Assembly: GCA_030615745.1 (NCBI GenBank)
Contig: JAUWYR010000001.1
Span: forward strand, 1-64,000
Reading direction: 5' to 3'
From: Candidatus Zixiibacteriota bacterium
GTDB lineage: Bacteria > Zixibacteria > MSB-5A5 > SM23-73-2
Length of the DNA stretch: 64,000 bases
Below the pieces are notes generated by a model, which worked only from the letters and a program-made list of their open reading frames with translations, was not told the DNA's origin and did no database searches. Both the position numbers and the translations under genes were made by a program. This document shows positions 25,894 through 33,415 of the stretch, piece after piece; the first letter of the stretch is position 1, and the number at the start of each line of letters is the position of its first letter.

Positions 25894-25979
25894 GCCTAAC
25901 ACGGTGTATGCGGTTCGCTACGCTCACCCAAATTGCTCCGCTCCGCTCCGCAACTTCGCATACACCGATTCCGTTGTGC
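25894..25979 (+). other. attC-like site of cassette 1
   Basis: Outer boxes GCCTAAC (fits RYYYAAC) and GTTGTGC (GTTRRRY with one mismatch). Inner arms CGGTGTATGCG and CGCATACACCG pair perfectly over 11 bases, with unpaired spacers between boxes. The middle carries CCCAAATTGC and GCAACTTC, shared with attC2. This is the layout of integron recombination sites. Confidence 0.75.
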
Positions 25980-26004
25980 GTAATGCCCAAATAAGGAGAA
26001 ATGC

Positions 26005-26997
26005 TTGATATTAAAAAAGAAAAATTTTTTGAGATGTGTTCTTTCTCCATTTGATTTATTTGGAAAAGATGAAGAAGGCCTTTCGAAAGCATTTGCTTAT
26101 ACAATTGCGAAAGAACCCAAAGCTCTTTATGGTTTCTTGCACTATCTTGGATTATCAGTAAAAAATACAAAAAATAATTTTAAATCTACTTCAATTCAAC
26201 TTGAAAAAAAATATAGGGTTAAACGAACAGATATTGAAATTAAACAAAAGAATAAGTTTCATATAATTATTGAGTGTAAAGTGAGGAAAAATAAAGTCTT
26301 AAAACAAAGAAGGCAATATTTAAATTGTTTTGATGATGTTCCATGTAAAATAATGTGTTTTATAACTCAGGTTAATGACTATCAGGTTCAAAAATATAAG
26401 GATATTAAAGTATGCAATATAGGATGGATAGAAATTATTAATATCTATAATGACAGAAAATATGAAAATTGTCCTATAATCATTGATTTTATAAAATTTA
26501 CAATGAAAGGATATAAAATGAGAGAGCAAAAAGAAATATTGGTTCAAGACTTAAGTAAAGAAAATGAAATGAAGCGTTACCGTGAATATAATGTGTATCG
26601 AAGAAATGTAGTGTTTGGAAACCCTTTATATTTTTCACCTTATTTTACTCAGAAGGCTAATCAGCTAGAAGGTAAAGGAATATCATTTCTATCCAAAATT
26701 TTAGGTATTTTAACTCTTCGACCAGCCGAAATAGTGAACTATGAAGATGACTTAAAAGAATTTGCTGGGGGAAAGAAAAATTTAGTAAAAAAATGGATGA
26801 ATGGAGTTTCAATTGATAAAAATTCGGATAAAACATACACATATTTTTTTCTTGATGATCCTGTAAAATTAAATAAACCATTATTGAAAGATAGAGGCAG
26901 AGAAACTGGACGGGGGAAAAACTGGATAGCAGCGATGATTCCTAAAAATCGATGTGTATCATTTGATGAATTTGTTAAGAGAATTGTGGCTAAATAA
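26005..26997 (+). CDS. Integron cassette gene 2: PD-(D/E)XK-type nuclease, otherwise unknown
   Basis: 330 residues from a TTG start six bases after AAGGAG. A nuclease core is visible: RTDIEIK near residue 75 and HIIIECKVRKNKVLKQRRQY (D...E-x-K followed by QxxxY), the arrangement of PD-(D/E)XK enzymes of the RecB/restriction type. The C-terminal ~180 residues show no known domain. The gene is richer in A/T than cassette 1. Its cassette runs from TTGTGC at 25974 to the attC2 box at 27082, and its attC R'' box GCACAAC is the exact complement of the cassette's first bases. A defence role is likely from context, but not shown. Confidence 0.75.
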   Translation: MILKKKNFLRCVLSPFDLFGKDEEGLSKAFAYTIAKEPKALYGFLHYLGLSVKNTKNNFKSTSIQLEKKYRVKRTDIEIKQKNKFHIIIECKVRKNKVLKQRRQYLNCFDDVPCKIMCFITQVNDYQVQKYKDIKVCNIGWIEIINIYNDRKYENCPIIIDFIKFTMKGYKMREQKEILVQDLSKENEMKRYREYNVYRRNVVFGNPLYFSPYFTQKANQLEGKGISFLSKILGILTLRPAEIVNYEDDLKEFAGGKKNLVKKWMNGVSIDKNSDKTYTYFFLDDPVKLNKPLLKDRGRETGRGKNWIAAMIPKNRCVSFDEFVKRIVAK

Positions 26998-27009
26998 TTC
27001 GGGCACTAC

Positions 27010-27088
27010 GCACAACAGCGGATAAAAGGAAAATCAAAGATTTCCCCAAATTGCCTTTGGCAACTTCTTTTATCCGAAGACGTTATAA
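27010..27088 (+). other. attC-like site of cassette 2
   Basis: Outer boxes GCACAAC and GTTATAA (only AAC/GTT paired), with inner arms CGGATAAAAG and CTTTTATCCG (10 bases perfect). The loop holds GGAAAATC/GATTTCC and TTGCC/GGCAA hairpins and the CCCAAATTGC...GCAACTTC motif also present in attC1. Confidence 0.7.
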
Positions 27089-27177
27089 AAAATGGAAATT
27101 TTTGGAGAGACAATTTTTTGATACCAGTCTAAATTGCTTCGAACAGCGTTCAGTAATTCAGATATAGTTAAAAGTTC

Positions 27178-27320
27178 ATTAGGGGTTGTTGCCGAAGTCT
27201 ACAAATGTCACCCTGAACGAAGTGAAGGGTCTTTTATTTCGTGGGAAAGATGAGATTCTTCCCCCCGCTGTTAGCGGGAGTCAGAATGACACAATGGGGT
27301 TGAGCAACAGCCCCATTAAT
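27178..27320. mobile_element. MITE-like element with imperfect terminal inverted repeats
   Basis: ATTAGGGGTTGTTGC at one end and GCAACAGCCCCATTAAT at the other form imperfect inverted ends, flanked by ATTA on both sides. Inside is an ACCCTGAACGAAGTGAAGGGT hairpin and the G(T)CAGAATGAC end of a repeat core. It has no coding frame and lies just beyond the cassette array. Confidence 0.5.
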
Positions 27321-27361
27321 AAAATAAAAATGGAGTAGAAACCCTGCCCTTTTTTAGTTGA

Positions 27362-28051
27362 ATGGAAAAAATCTTGGTTTTAATACCAGCCTATAATGCT
27401 TCAAAAACCTTGTCTTTTTTGATTGAACAGATTTTTCCCTTTTTTAAAAAAGAAGACATTCTGGTGGTGGACGATGGCTCAAATGATTTAACTTTTGATA
27501 TCGCAAAAGAAAAAGGGGTGATTGTTTTTCAACATCATAAGAACAGAGGAAAAGGTCAGGCACTTTTAACCGGATTTGACTATGCATTAAAAAAAGGATA
27601 TGAGGGTGTTCTAACAATAGATGCTGATTTTCAGCATCCTCCTCATCTTATAAAAGATTTTCTGTCAAAAAAAGACAAAAATACAAAGGCGATCTTTATC
27701 GGAACAAGAAGAAGGGATTTTAAAAATCGGCAACGATCAAGAGATATGCCTTTCCACAGATTTTTGTCCAACACTTTAACATCCTTGGCAATATCTATTA
27801 TCGCAAGGGAGAGAATATATGATAGCCAATCAGGATATAGATTAATTCCGACAACTTGTTTGAAAAAGATGAGATTGAAATCAAAAAAATATGACCTCGA
27901 ATCAGAAATTTTACTTAAAGCTTGTAGGCTCGGATTTAAAATCGACTCCATTTCGATCCCCACTGTTTATACCGGATCCAAAAGTTTTATTAATCCTTGT
28001 AAGGATACTTTGAGGTTTTTGTATCTTTTATGGAGGAGTTTTTGGTGGTAG
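27362..28051 (+). CDS. Family 2 glycosyltransferase (dolichyl-/polyprenyl-phosphate mannose synthase-like)
   Basis: 229 residues. KILVLIPAYNASKT at the start, ILVVDDGSNDLT near residue 32 (nucleotide-binding Asp), NRGKGQALLTGFDYA near 60, and LTIDADFQHPP near 80 with the DxD metal site, as in DPM1-like GT2 enzymes. There is a C-terminal hydrophobic part (FLYLLWRSFWW) but no clear membrane domain, so it is likely a soluble or peripheral form that transfers a sugar to a lipid carrier. Acceptor unknown. Confidence 0.85.
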   Translation: MEKILVLIPAYNASKTLSFLIEQIFPFFKKEDILVVDDGSNDLTFDIAKEKGVIVFQHHKNRGKGQALLTGFDYALKKGYEGVLTIDADFQHPPHLIKDFLSKKDKNTKAIFIGTRRRDFKNRQRSRDMPFHRFLSNTLTSLAISIIARERIYDSQSGYRLIPTTCLKKMRLKSKKYDLESEILLKACRLGFKIDSISIPTVYTGSKSFINPCKDTLRFLYLLWRSFWW

Positions 28052-28052
28052 A

Positions 28053-28137
28053 AACAGTTGTAGTCGTAGGTCAGGTGCCCTGCGCACCTGACAAATGAAT
28101 AGTGTCAGGAGCACGGGGCTCCTGACCTACAACTGTT
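28053..28137. repeat. Nested inverted repeat with GTCAGGA modules
   Basis: Outer AACAGTTG/CAACTGTT arms enclose GTAGGTCAGGTGCCCTGCGC-type and GTCAGGAGC...GCTCCTGAC hairpins and the terminal CCTGACCTAC. Related to 9367-9524. Confidence 0.7.
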
Positions 28138-28263
28138 GATTGAATAGTAGACTAACTGAAGTTGAAAAATTGGTTAGAAAAAAAGATATTATTAGTCAGA
28201 AACTATTTCCTATGAAGGTCTTAAAAGCAACAACTTATTAAAAAAGTTTTTTTGGAGGTAAAA

Positions 28264-29004
28264 GTGGTAATTCTTCTTACCAACGATGATGGAATTGAGG
28301 CAGAAGGGCTTTTAGCTTTGAAAAAAGAGCTTTCCAAAATAGGGGAGGTTTGGGTGATAGCTCCTTCTGGGGAGCAGAGTGCTGTTAGTCATTCTCTAAG
28401 TTTGCACCGTCCATTAGAAGTGAGAAAAATTGGGGAAAGATCCTATGCTATAGATGGAACCCCAACTGATGGGGTTATTTTGGGTTATTATGGAATTTTG
28501 AAAAACTCTCCTGATCTTTTAGTTTCTGGAATAAACCATGGACCCAATTTAGGAGATGATGTTACCTATTCAGGGACAGTAGCTGCAGCTATCGAGGGAA
28601 CATTGTTAGGGATACCATCAATTGCAGTTTCTGTGGCAGACCCAAATTTCAGATATTTCAATCCCGGAGCGAAATTTGTAAAAAAAATAGCGCTTTTAAT
28701 TTTAGAAAAGAGATTGCCTGAAAACACCTTTTTAAATATCAACATTCCAGCTAAAAGGGAAAAAATTTTTAAATATCAAATCACAAAACTGGATAAGAAG
28801 AAAAAAAAGAAAGTGGAGCTTAAAAGAATAACATTGAGGGGCAAAACCTTCTATTGGATAGGAAAAGAAAACACCACCTGGGCAAAAGGGAAATATACTG
28901 ATTATGAGGCTATAAAAAAAGGATACATTTCCATTACCCCTATAAAATTGGATTTAACAGATTATGAGGCGATTGAGAACATAAAGGGATGGAGGATTTT
29001 TTAG
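28264..29004 (+). CDS. surE: 5'/3'-nucleotidase SurE
   Basis: About 246 residues from GTG 28264, four bases after GGAGGT; the frame extends to a TTG that lies in this ribosome site. N-terminal ILLTNDDGIEAEG carries the Asp-Asp metal ligands, then SGEQSAVSHSL, SGINHGPNLGDDVTYSGTVAAAIEG, and NINIPA, all SurE hallmarks. It removes phosphate from nucleoside monophosphates in survival metabolism. Monocistronic; the next promoter begins shortly after it. Confidence 0.95.
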   Translation: MVILLTNDDGIEAEGLLALKKELSKIGEVWVIAPSGEQSAVSHSLSLHRPLEVRKIGERSYAIDGTPTDGVILGYYGILKNSPDLLVSGINHGPNLGDDVTYSGTVAAAIEGTLLGIPSIAVSVADPNFRYFNPGAKFVKKIALLILEKRLPENTFLNINIPAKREKIFKYQITKLDKKKKKKVELKRITLRGKTFYWIGKENTTWAKGKYTDYEAIKKGYISITPIKLDLTDYEAIENIKGWRIF

Positions 29005-29014
29005 TTAAAAAGAC

Positions 29015-29072
29015 TTGACTATGGAGGCAGATTGTAGTAAATTTTGCTACATTTGTAGTAAAAAAAGCTACA
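29015..29072 (+). promoter_or_regulatory. Promoter with twin 19-base operators of the MNT/HEPN genes
   Basis: TTGACT (29015) and TAAATT (29038), 17 bases apart. Two palindromes TGTAG(T)AAATTTTGCTACA (29033-29051) and TGTAGTAAAAAAAGCTACA (29054-29072) start 21 bases apart, two turns of the helix; the first covers the -10. A wHTH repressor, probably the gene product itself, is the likely ligand. Confidence 0.65.
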
Positions 29073-29079
29073 ATTCTAA

Positions 29080-29670
29080 ATGAAGATGAAAGGTAATTTA
29101 CTTGGTTCGAAATTAAGATGCAAAATATTGACTTGTTTTTTTACCCATCCTGAGAAGACCTTCTATGTAAGGGAGCTCCAGAAATTGTTAAAAAAAGATC
29201 CTACTAATATAAGCAGAGTCTTAAAAAATTTATCAGACCAAGGAATATTAAAAAGTGAGAAAAGGGGCGGTCGGAAATACTATAAAGCAAACTCCAACTC
29301 TCCGATTTATCCTGAATTGAAAAGTATAATTTTAAAAACAACTGGTGTTGCTGGGTCCATTAAAGAAAAACTTTCTAAACTAAAAAATGTTAAATTTGCA
29401 TTCATATATGGCTCCTTTGCTAAAAACACAGAAAATATTAATAGTGATATAGATTTGATGTTGGTTCTTGAAGGCAAAGTGAATTTGGATTTATTACATG
29501 AGGTTATGTTAGAAATAGAGAACAATCTAAGAAGGGAAATAAATTATATTATTTATAATCCAGAGGAATTCAAAGGAAAAATCTTAGCTCAAAATGGATT
29601 TTTAAAAAATATTTTAAAAGATAGGAAAATAATGTTAATAGGAAAAGAGGATGAACTTCAAAGATTATGA
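29080..29670 (+). CDS. wHTH-fused minimal nucleotidyltransferase (MNT antitoxin-like)
   Basis: 196 residues. Residues 1-75 form a winged helix (KTFYVRELQKLLKKDPTNIS, then ILKSEKRGGRKYYKAN). Residues ~105-195 form a MNT domain with FIYGSFAKNTENINSDIDLM (GSxA...DxD). MNT proteins pair with HEPN toxins, in some systems adding AMP to the toxin; a fused wHTH suggests that it also represses its own promoter, where twin operators are visible. It overlaps the HEPN gene by 20 bases. Confidence 0.85.
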   Translation: MKMKGNLLGSKLRCKILTCFFTHPEKTFYVRELQKLLKKDPTNISRVLKNLSDQGILKSEKRGGRKYYKANSNSPIYPELKSIILKTTGVAGSIKEKLSKLKNVKFAFIYGSFAKNTENINSDIDLMLVLEGKVNLDLLHEVMLEIENNLRREINYIIYNPEEFKGKILAQNGFLKNILKDRKIMLIGKEDELQRL

Positions 29671-30097
29671 ATCTGAGGGATTAATCGAAAAAATCGAGAA
29701 AAGCTATGATCAGATCCATAGCAATTTGCAAAGAGCCTTAAAAGACTTAAAGAGCGCAAGAGGAGAGGGGGACGAAGGGTGGGCGTATGTAAAAGCTTAT
29801 AACTCTATGTTGAGAGCTGGAAGAACACTTTTGTTTTCTAAAGGATACAGACCCAAAGGACCGAATCAGCATAAGACAGTGGTTGAGTTAAGTTCTTTTA
29901 TCTTGGGTGAAAGGTATAAAAAATTAACCATGGCATTTGATAGGATGCGCAGAAAAAGACACAATTTTATCTATGAGCCAGATCGTCCAATATCAAAAAC
30001 AGAGGCCTTAAATTCAATTCAAAATGCGGAAAAGTTAGTGAAAGAGATTATAAAAATCATAAAAAAAGAAAATCCTCAGTATGAATTTAAATTTTAA
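29651..30097 (+). CDS. HEPN-domain protein (toxin of MNT/HEPN pair)
   Basis: 148 residues. YDQIHSNLQRALKDLKSARG at the start and a conserved-looking RMRRKRHNFIYE (R-x4-6-H, the RNase motif of HEPN toxins) near residue 100. Usually an RNase or partner for AMPylation. Its start lies inside the end of the MNT gene, so the two are translated together. Confidence 0.8.
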   Translation: MNFKDYESEGLIEKIEKSYDQIHSNLQRALKDLKSARGEGDEGWAYVKAYNSMLRAGRTLLFSKGYRPKGPNQHKTVVELSSFILGERYKKLTMAFDRMRRKRHNFIYEPDRPISKTEALNSIQNAEKLVKEIIKIIKKENPQYEFKF

Positions 30098-30152
30098 ATA
30101 GAAATTAATTAAAACAAGGAACGATTAATGAGCAACTATCCACGATTCACAG

Positions 30153-30488
30153 ATGAGCAGATGGCTGCTATTCCGTAAAGGAAAAACCGAAGGGTCATTC
30201 CGCATTCGTCTTGTTACTGAGGCCAGCTTACCACCTTCTTTTAGTAGTCCAACGTGTTTCCCAACTTGCAAAATATGTGGTTGGGAAACTTCAAAGATGG
30301 GTAACCTAACAAATATGAGATTAGCGGACATGGATGATTCCCATCGATTTAATGAGGAATATGGTATGATGTGTACCGAGCATGCAGGTCAACTGACACA
30401 GAAGCTTGTAGCAGAAAAAGGAATCTCCAAAAGTCAACTAAAAAAAGCAGTGCAAAAGGCTCGAAAAATTATGTATTCGCAGATGTAA
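30153..30488 (+). CDS. Hypothetical small protein with Cys pairs
   Basis: 111 residues; CKICGWETSKMGN near residue 40 and CTEHAGQ near 78 could form a small zinc site. C-terminal part is helical and basic. A second short frame starts at ATG 30128 but stops after 16 codons, so the 5' part may be disturbed. Lies between the HEPN gene and a second copy of the operator. No family recognised; possibly a decayed gene. Confidence 0.4.
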   Translation: MSRWLLFRKGKTEGSFRIRLVTEASLPPSFSSPTCFPTCKICGWETSKMGNLTNMRLADMDDSHRFNEEYGMMCTEHAGQLTQKLVAEKGISKSQLKKAVQKARKIMYSQM

Positions 30489-30523
30489 AACTTTCTGCCA
30501 TTTTTTTAAATTTCATTAATCTC

Positions 30524-30561
30524 GTAGCAAATCTTACTACATTCGTAGTGATTTTTACTAC
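30524..30561. promoter_or_regulatory. Second copy of the twin operator
   Basis: GTAGCAAATCTTACTAC (30524-30540) and GTAGTGATTTTTACTAC (30545-30561), again 21 bases apart, matching the pair at 29033-29072. No nearby start codon on the plus strand until deoB at 30776; the rest of 30489-30775 is AT-rich and appears empty. Confidence 0.55.
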
Positions 30562-30775
30562 AAAGTGGTTTTCCTATCGCAATTTCAAAAGTTTTGTTTG
30601 CGTAGATTTTATCCCTTTAAAAAATGCACGAATAAATTTATATCCACAAGCATTTTCAAAACCCTAAAGCAAAAATTTTGACTTCTCTATGAGTTGATAC
30701 AATCTATTTAACTCTGTCAAAAAAATTAATATTCCCTTTACAATTTTAAGCTCAACTGTTAAATTTACAAAGCTT

Positions 30776-31972
30776 ATGAAGATAAAAAGGGCTGTCCTTT
30801 TAGTTTTAGATTCCTGCGGAGTTGGAGAGTTACCTGATGCTTATCTATATGAAGATGAGGGTTCAAATACCATTGTGAACACTGCTAAGGCAGTGGGAGG
30901 ACTAAATCTTCCAAACCTCGAAAAACTCGGGCTGGGCAATATTACTGTAATTTTTGGAGTATCTAGAGCTAAAAATCCAATAGCTAACTTTGGCAAGATG
31001 GCGGAGAAATCTTTGGGAAAGGATAGCACCACAGGTCACTGGGAGATTTCTGGGGTTATTTCTGAGAAACCTTTTCCAGTTTATCCAGATGGCTTTCCTG
31101 AAGAGATTATCAAAGAATTTGAGAAAAGAATCAAAAGAAAGATTTTATGGAACAAACCAGCTTCCGGAACTGAGATCATAAAAAAATTGGGAGAAAAGCA
31201 TAAAAAGACTAAAAGACCAATAGTTTATACTTCAGCTGATAGTGTTTTCCAGATTGCTTGCCATAAGAATGTTGTTCCAGTTTCTGAACTTTACCAGATG
31301 TGTAAGGTTGCAAGAGAGATTTTGACTGGAAAACATAGTGTTGCTCGGGTGATTGCAAGACCATTTATAGGGGATAAGGGCAACTTCGTTCGCACCGAAA
31401 AAAGAAAAGATTTTTCTCTGGCTCCACCAGAACCTACCCTTCTGGACTTGATGAAAAAAAAGGGATTTGAAGTTGTGGGAATAGGTAAAATTGATGACCT
31501 TTTCGGAGGGAGGGGTTTAACTGAGGTTATCCACACTAAAAATAATATGGATGGTATGGATAAGTTGATAAAAATTATGGAGGGTGATATGAGTGGTTTG
31601 ATATTTATTAATCTTATTGATTTCGATATGCTCTGGGGTCATCGTAATAATTTCAAAGATTTTGCTTCCGGATTAGAAAGGTTCGATTCAAGATTACCTG
31701 AGTTTTTGAATAAAATGAGAAAAGAAGACATTTTGATAATCACTGCTGACCATGGTTGCGACCCCACTACTCCATCAACCGACCACTCAAGAGAATATGT
31801 TCCTCTTTTAGTTTATGGAGAATTATTAAAAAGTGGAATGAACTTGGGGACAAGGGAGACTTTTTGTGATGTGGCGAAAACTTTAGATGAAATATTTAAT
31901 TTGAAGGGAATAAAAAATGGTAAAAGCTTTTTAAAGGAGATGTCCGAAGGATTTTTCGAATATGAAGGATGA
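30776..31972 (+). CDS. deoB: Phosphopentomutase DeoB
   Basis: 398 residues. [15 protein letters not shown] at the start and [10 protein letters not shown] near residue 85 carry metal-binding Asp and the phosphoryl-accepting Thr; [21 protein letters not shown] near the end is the family signature. It interconverts (deoxy)ribose 1- and 5-phosphate. First gene of the nucleoside catabolism cluster; it overlaps cdd by 11 bases. Confidence 0.97.
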   Translation: MKIKRAVLLVLDSCGVGELPDAYLYEDEGSNTIVNTAKAVGGLNLPNLEKLGLGNITVIFGVSRAKNPIANFGKMAEKSLGKDSTTGHWEISGVISEKPFPVYPDGFPEEIIKEFEKRIKRKILWNKPASGTEIIKKLGEKHKKTKRPIVYTSADSVFQIACHKNVVPVSELYQMCKVAREILTGKHSVARVIARPFIGDKGNFVRTEKRKDFSLAPPEPTLLDLMKKKGFEVVGIGKIDDLFGGRGLTEVIHTKNNMDGMDKLIKIMEGDMSGLIFINLIDFDMLWGHRNNFKDFASGLERFDSRLPEFLNKMRKEDILIITADHGCDPTTPSTDHSREYVPLLVYGELLKSGMNLGTRETFCDVAKTLDEIFNLKGIKNGKSFLKEMSEGFFEYEG

Positions 31973-32348
31973 AAAACTCATAGAAGAGGCTAAAAAGGCA
32001 AGAGATTTAGCTTATGCTCCATATTCAAAATTTAAAGTGGGTGCGGCATTGTTGACCAAAGATGGTAAAGTATACAAAGGAGCTAATGTTGAGAACTCCT
32101 CCTATGGCCTTTCGATGTGTGCTGAGAGGGTGGCTTTGTTTTGTGCAGTTTCCTCAGGTGAAAAAGACTTTTCGAAAATTGCAATTGTCGCCGATTCAGA
32201 GCAACCGATTACTCCCTGCGGAGCATGCAGGCAAACCCTTTTGGAATTTAATGGGAATCTTGAAATTATTTGCGCAACTACTAAAGGTAAGATTAAAAAA
32301 TATAGGCTAAAAGAACTTTTGCCAGAGCCTTTTAAACTGAATAGATAG
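31962..32348 (+). CDS. cdd: Cytidine deaminase
   Basis: 128 residues. [19 protein letters not shown] at the start, [18 protein letters not shown] (C-A-E: zinc Cys and catalytic Glu) and [13 protein letters not shown] (zinc CxxC) are full hallmarks. It converts (deoxy)cytidine to (deoxy)uridine, the substrate of the downstream pyrimidine phosphorylase. Start overlaps the deoB stop. Confidence 0.97.
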   Translation: MKDEKLIEEAKKARDLAYAPYSKFKVGAALLTKDGKVYKGANVENSSYGLSMCAERVALFCAVSSGEKDFSKIAIVADSEQPITPCGACRQTLLEFNGNLEIICATTKGKIKKYRLKELLPEPFKLNR

Positions 32349-32367
32349 TTTGTGGTAATTTTTTTAC

Positions 32368-32398
32368 GCAACCTGCCTGCCCGGACAGGGAAGGTTGC
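32368..32398. repeat. Hairpin with the CTGCCCGG...CAGGG module
   Basis: GCAACCTGCCTGCCCGG-ACAGGGAAGGTTGC, arms GCAACC/GGTTGC. Sits between cdd and deoC. Confidence 0.6.
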
Positions 32399-32524
32399 GG
32401 CTACTTTTTAGGTGAAAAAGAATTTTTTGGTATATTGACTGAGAATGTTCTTTTTCACCCGGTGGTCATAATACACTTATAGGAGAAGTTCTTTTAGTTT
32501 TTAAGATTTAGGAGGAGAAATAAG

Positions 32525-33208
32525 ATGGACATCGCAAAACTAATAGACCATACTCTTTTGAAACCAGATGCGAAAGAAGAAGATATAAGAAAGCTTTGTG
32601 AAGAAGGAGAAAAATATGGATTTTGCTCAGTTTGTGTTAATCCCTTTTGGGTAAGCTTCTGTTATAAGTTCTTTTCAGAGTCTTGTGGGTCAAGGGTCAA
32701 GGTGTGTTCTGTTTCTGGTTTTCCTCTGGGCGCCACAAGCACTTTGATTAAATCCAAAGAGGCGGAATTGAATGTGAAAAATGGTGCGGATGAGGTTGAT
32801 ATGGTGATAAATATCGGAGCTTTGAAAGATAAAAACTTCAAACTTCTGGAGGATGAGATCAAGTCGGTTAAAAGTGTGATAGGTGAGGATAAGATTTTAA
32901 AAGTGATCTTAGAGACCTGTGTTCTAACTGAAGAAGAAAAGATTGAGGGTGCAAAGATTGTGTTGAGTTCGGGTGCGGATTTTGTCAAGACCTCAACTGG
33001 ATTCGGTTCGGCTGGAGCTAAGATAGAGGATGTGAAACTTTTGAAAGAGGTTGTTGGAGATAAGATAAAAGTTAAGGCATCAGGAGGAATAAGGGATTAT
33101 GAAACAGTTGTGAAGATGATAGAAGCAGGTGCTACAAGAATTGGAACTTCTTCTGGAGTGAAGATCATTGAAGAGAGAAAGAGATTTGAGAAAGAGAGAT
33201 TTCAGTAG
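32525..33208 (+). CDS. deoC: Deoxyribose-phosphate aldolase DeoC
   Basis: 227 residues behind AGGAGG. IDHTLLKPDAKEEDI, then VCSVSGFPLGA, VDMVINIGAL, VILETCVLTEEE (Schiff-base Lys region: KVILET), and VKTSTGFGSAGA (second Lys in VKTSTG) define the DERA family. It cleaves deoxyribose-5-phosphate made via deoA/deoB to acetaldehyde and glyceraldehyde 3-phosphate. The last codons (FEKERFQ) are duplicated downstream. Confidence 0.96.
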   Translation: MDIAKLIDHTLLKPDAKEEDIRKLCEEGEKYGFCSVCVNPFWVSFCYKFFSESCGSRVKVCSVSGFPLGATSTLIKSKEAELNVKNGADEVDMVINIGALKDKNFKLLEDEIKSVKSVIGEDKILKVILETCVLTEEEKIEGAKIVLSSGADFVKTSTGFGSAGAKIEDVKLLKEVVGDKIKVKASGGIRDYETVVKMIEAGATRIGTSSGVKIIEERKRFEKERFQ

Positions 33209-33412
33209 GCAGTAAACAGTAGGCAGTAAACAGTAGCAGATAAAGATTTTTGGAGTGTCAAGCTTTAGCTTGACTGGATAGTGGTTCAACCCCTGTCCAA
33301 GCTGGTTAATGAATTTGAAAAAGAAAAGTTTCAGTAGGCAGATGACAGTAGACAGAAAACAGAAAACGGGAAACGGAATTCTGAGAGAGATTTGAGAAAG
33401 AGATTTGAGAGA
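33205..33412. repeat. Duplicated deoC 3' end and TAGGCAGTAAACAG-type short repeats
   Basis: GCAGTAAACAGTAG repeats (33205-33238) are followed by copy 7 of the GTGTCAAGC hairpin (33251-33275), a second copy of the deoC end (33311-33340: GAATTTGAAAAAGAAAAG, then TTTCAGTAGGCAG), CAGTAGACAG-type units, and GAGAGATTTGAGAAAGAG again at 33384. The duplication brings a fragment of the coding sequence into the spacer. Confidence 0.65.
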
Positions 33413-33415
33413 AGT

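Noticed and set aside
33205-33375. CRISPR-like array
   Set aside because: Units are short and degenerate, without regular spacers or cas genes.
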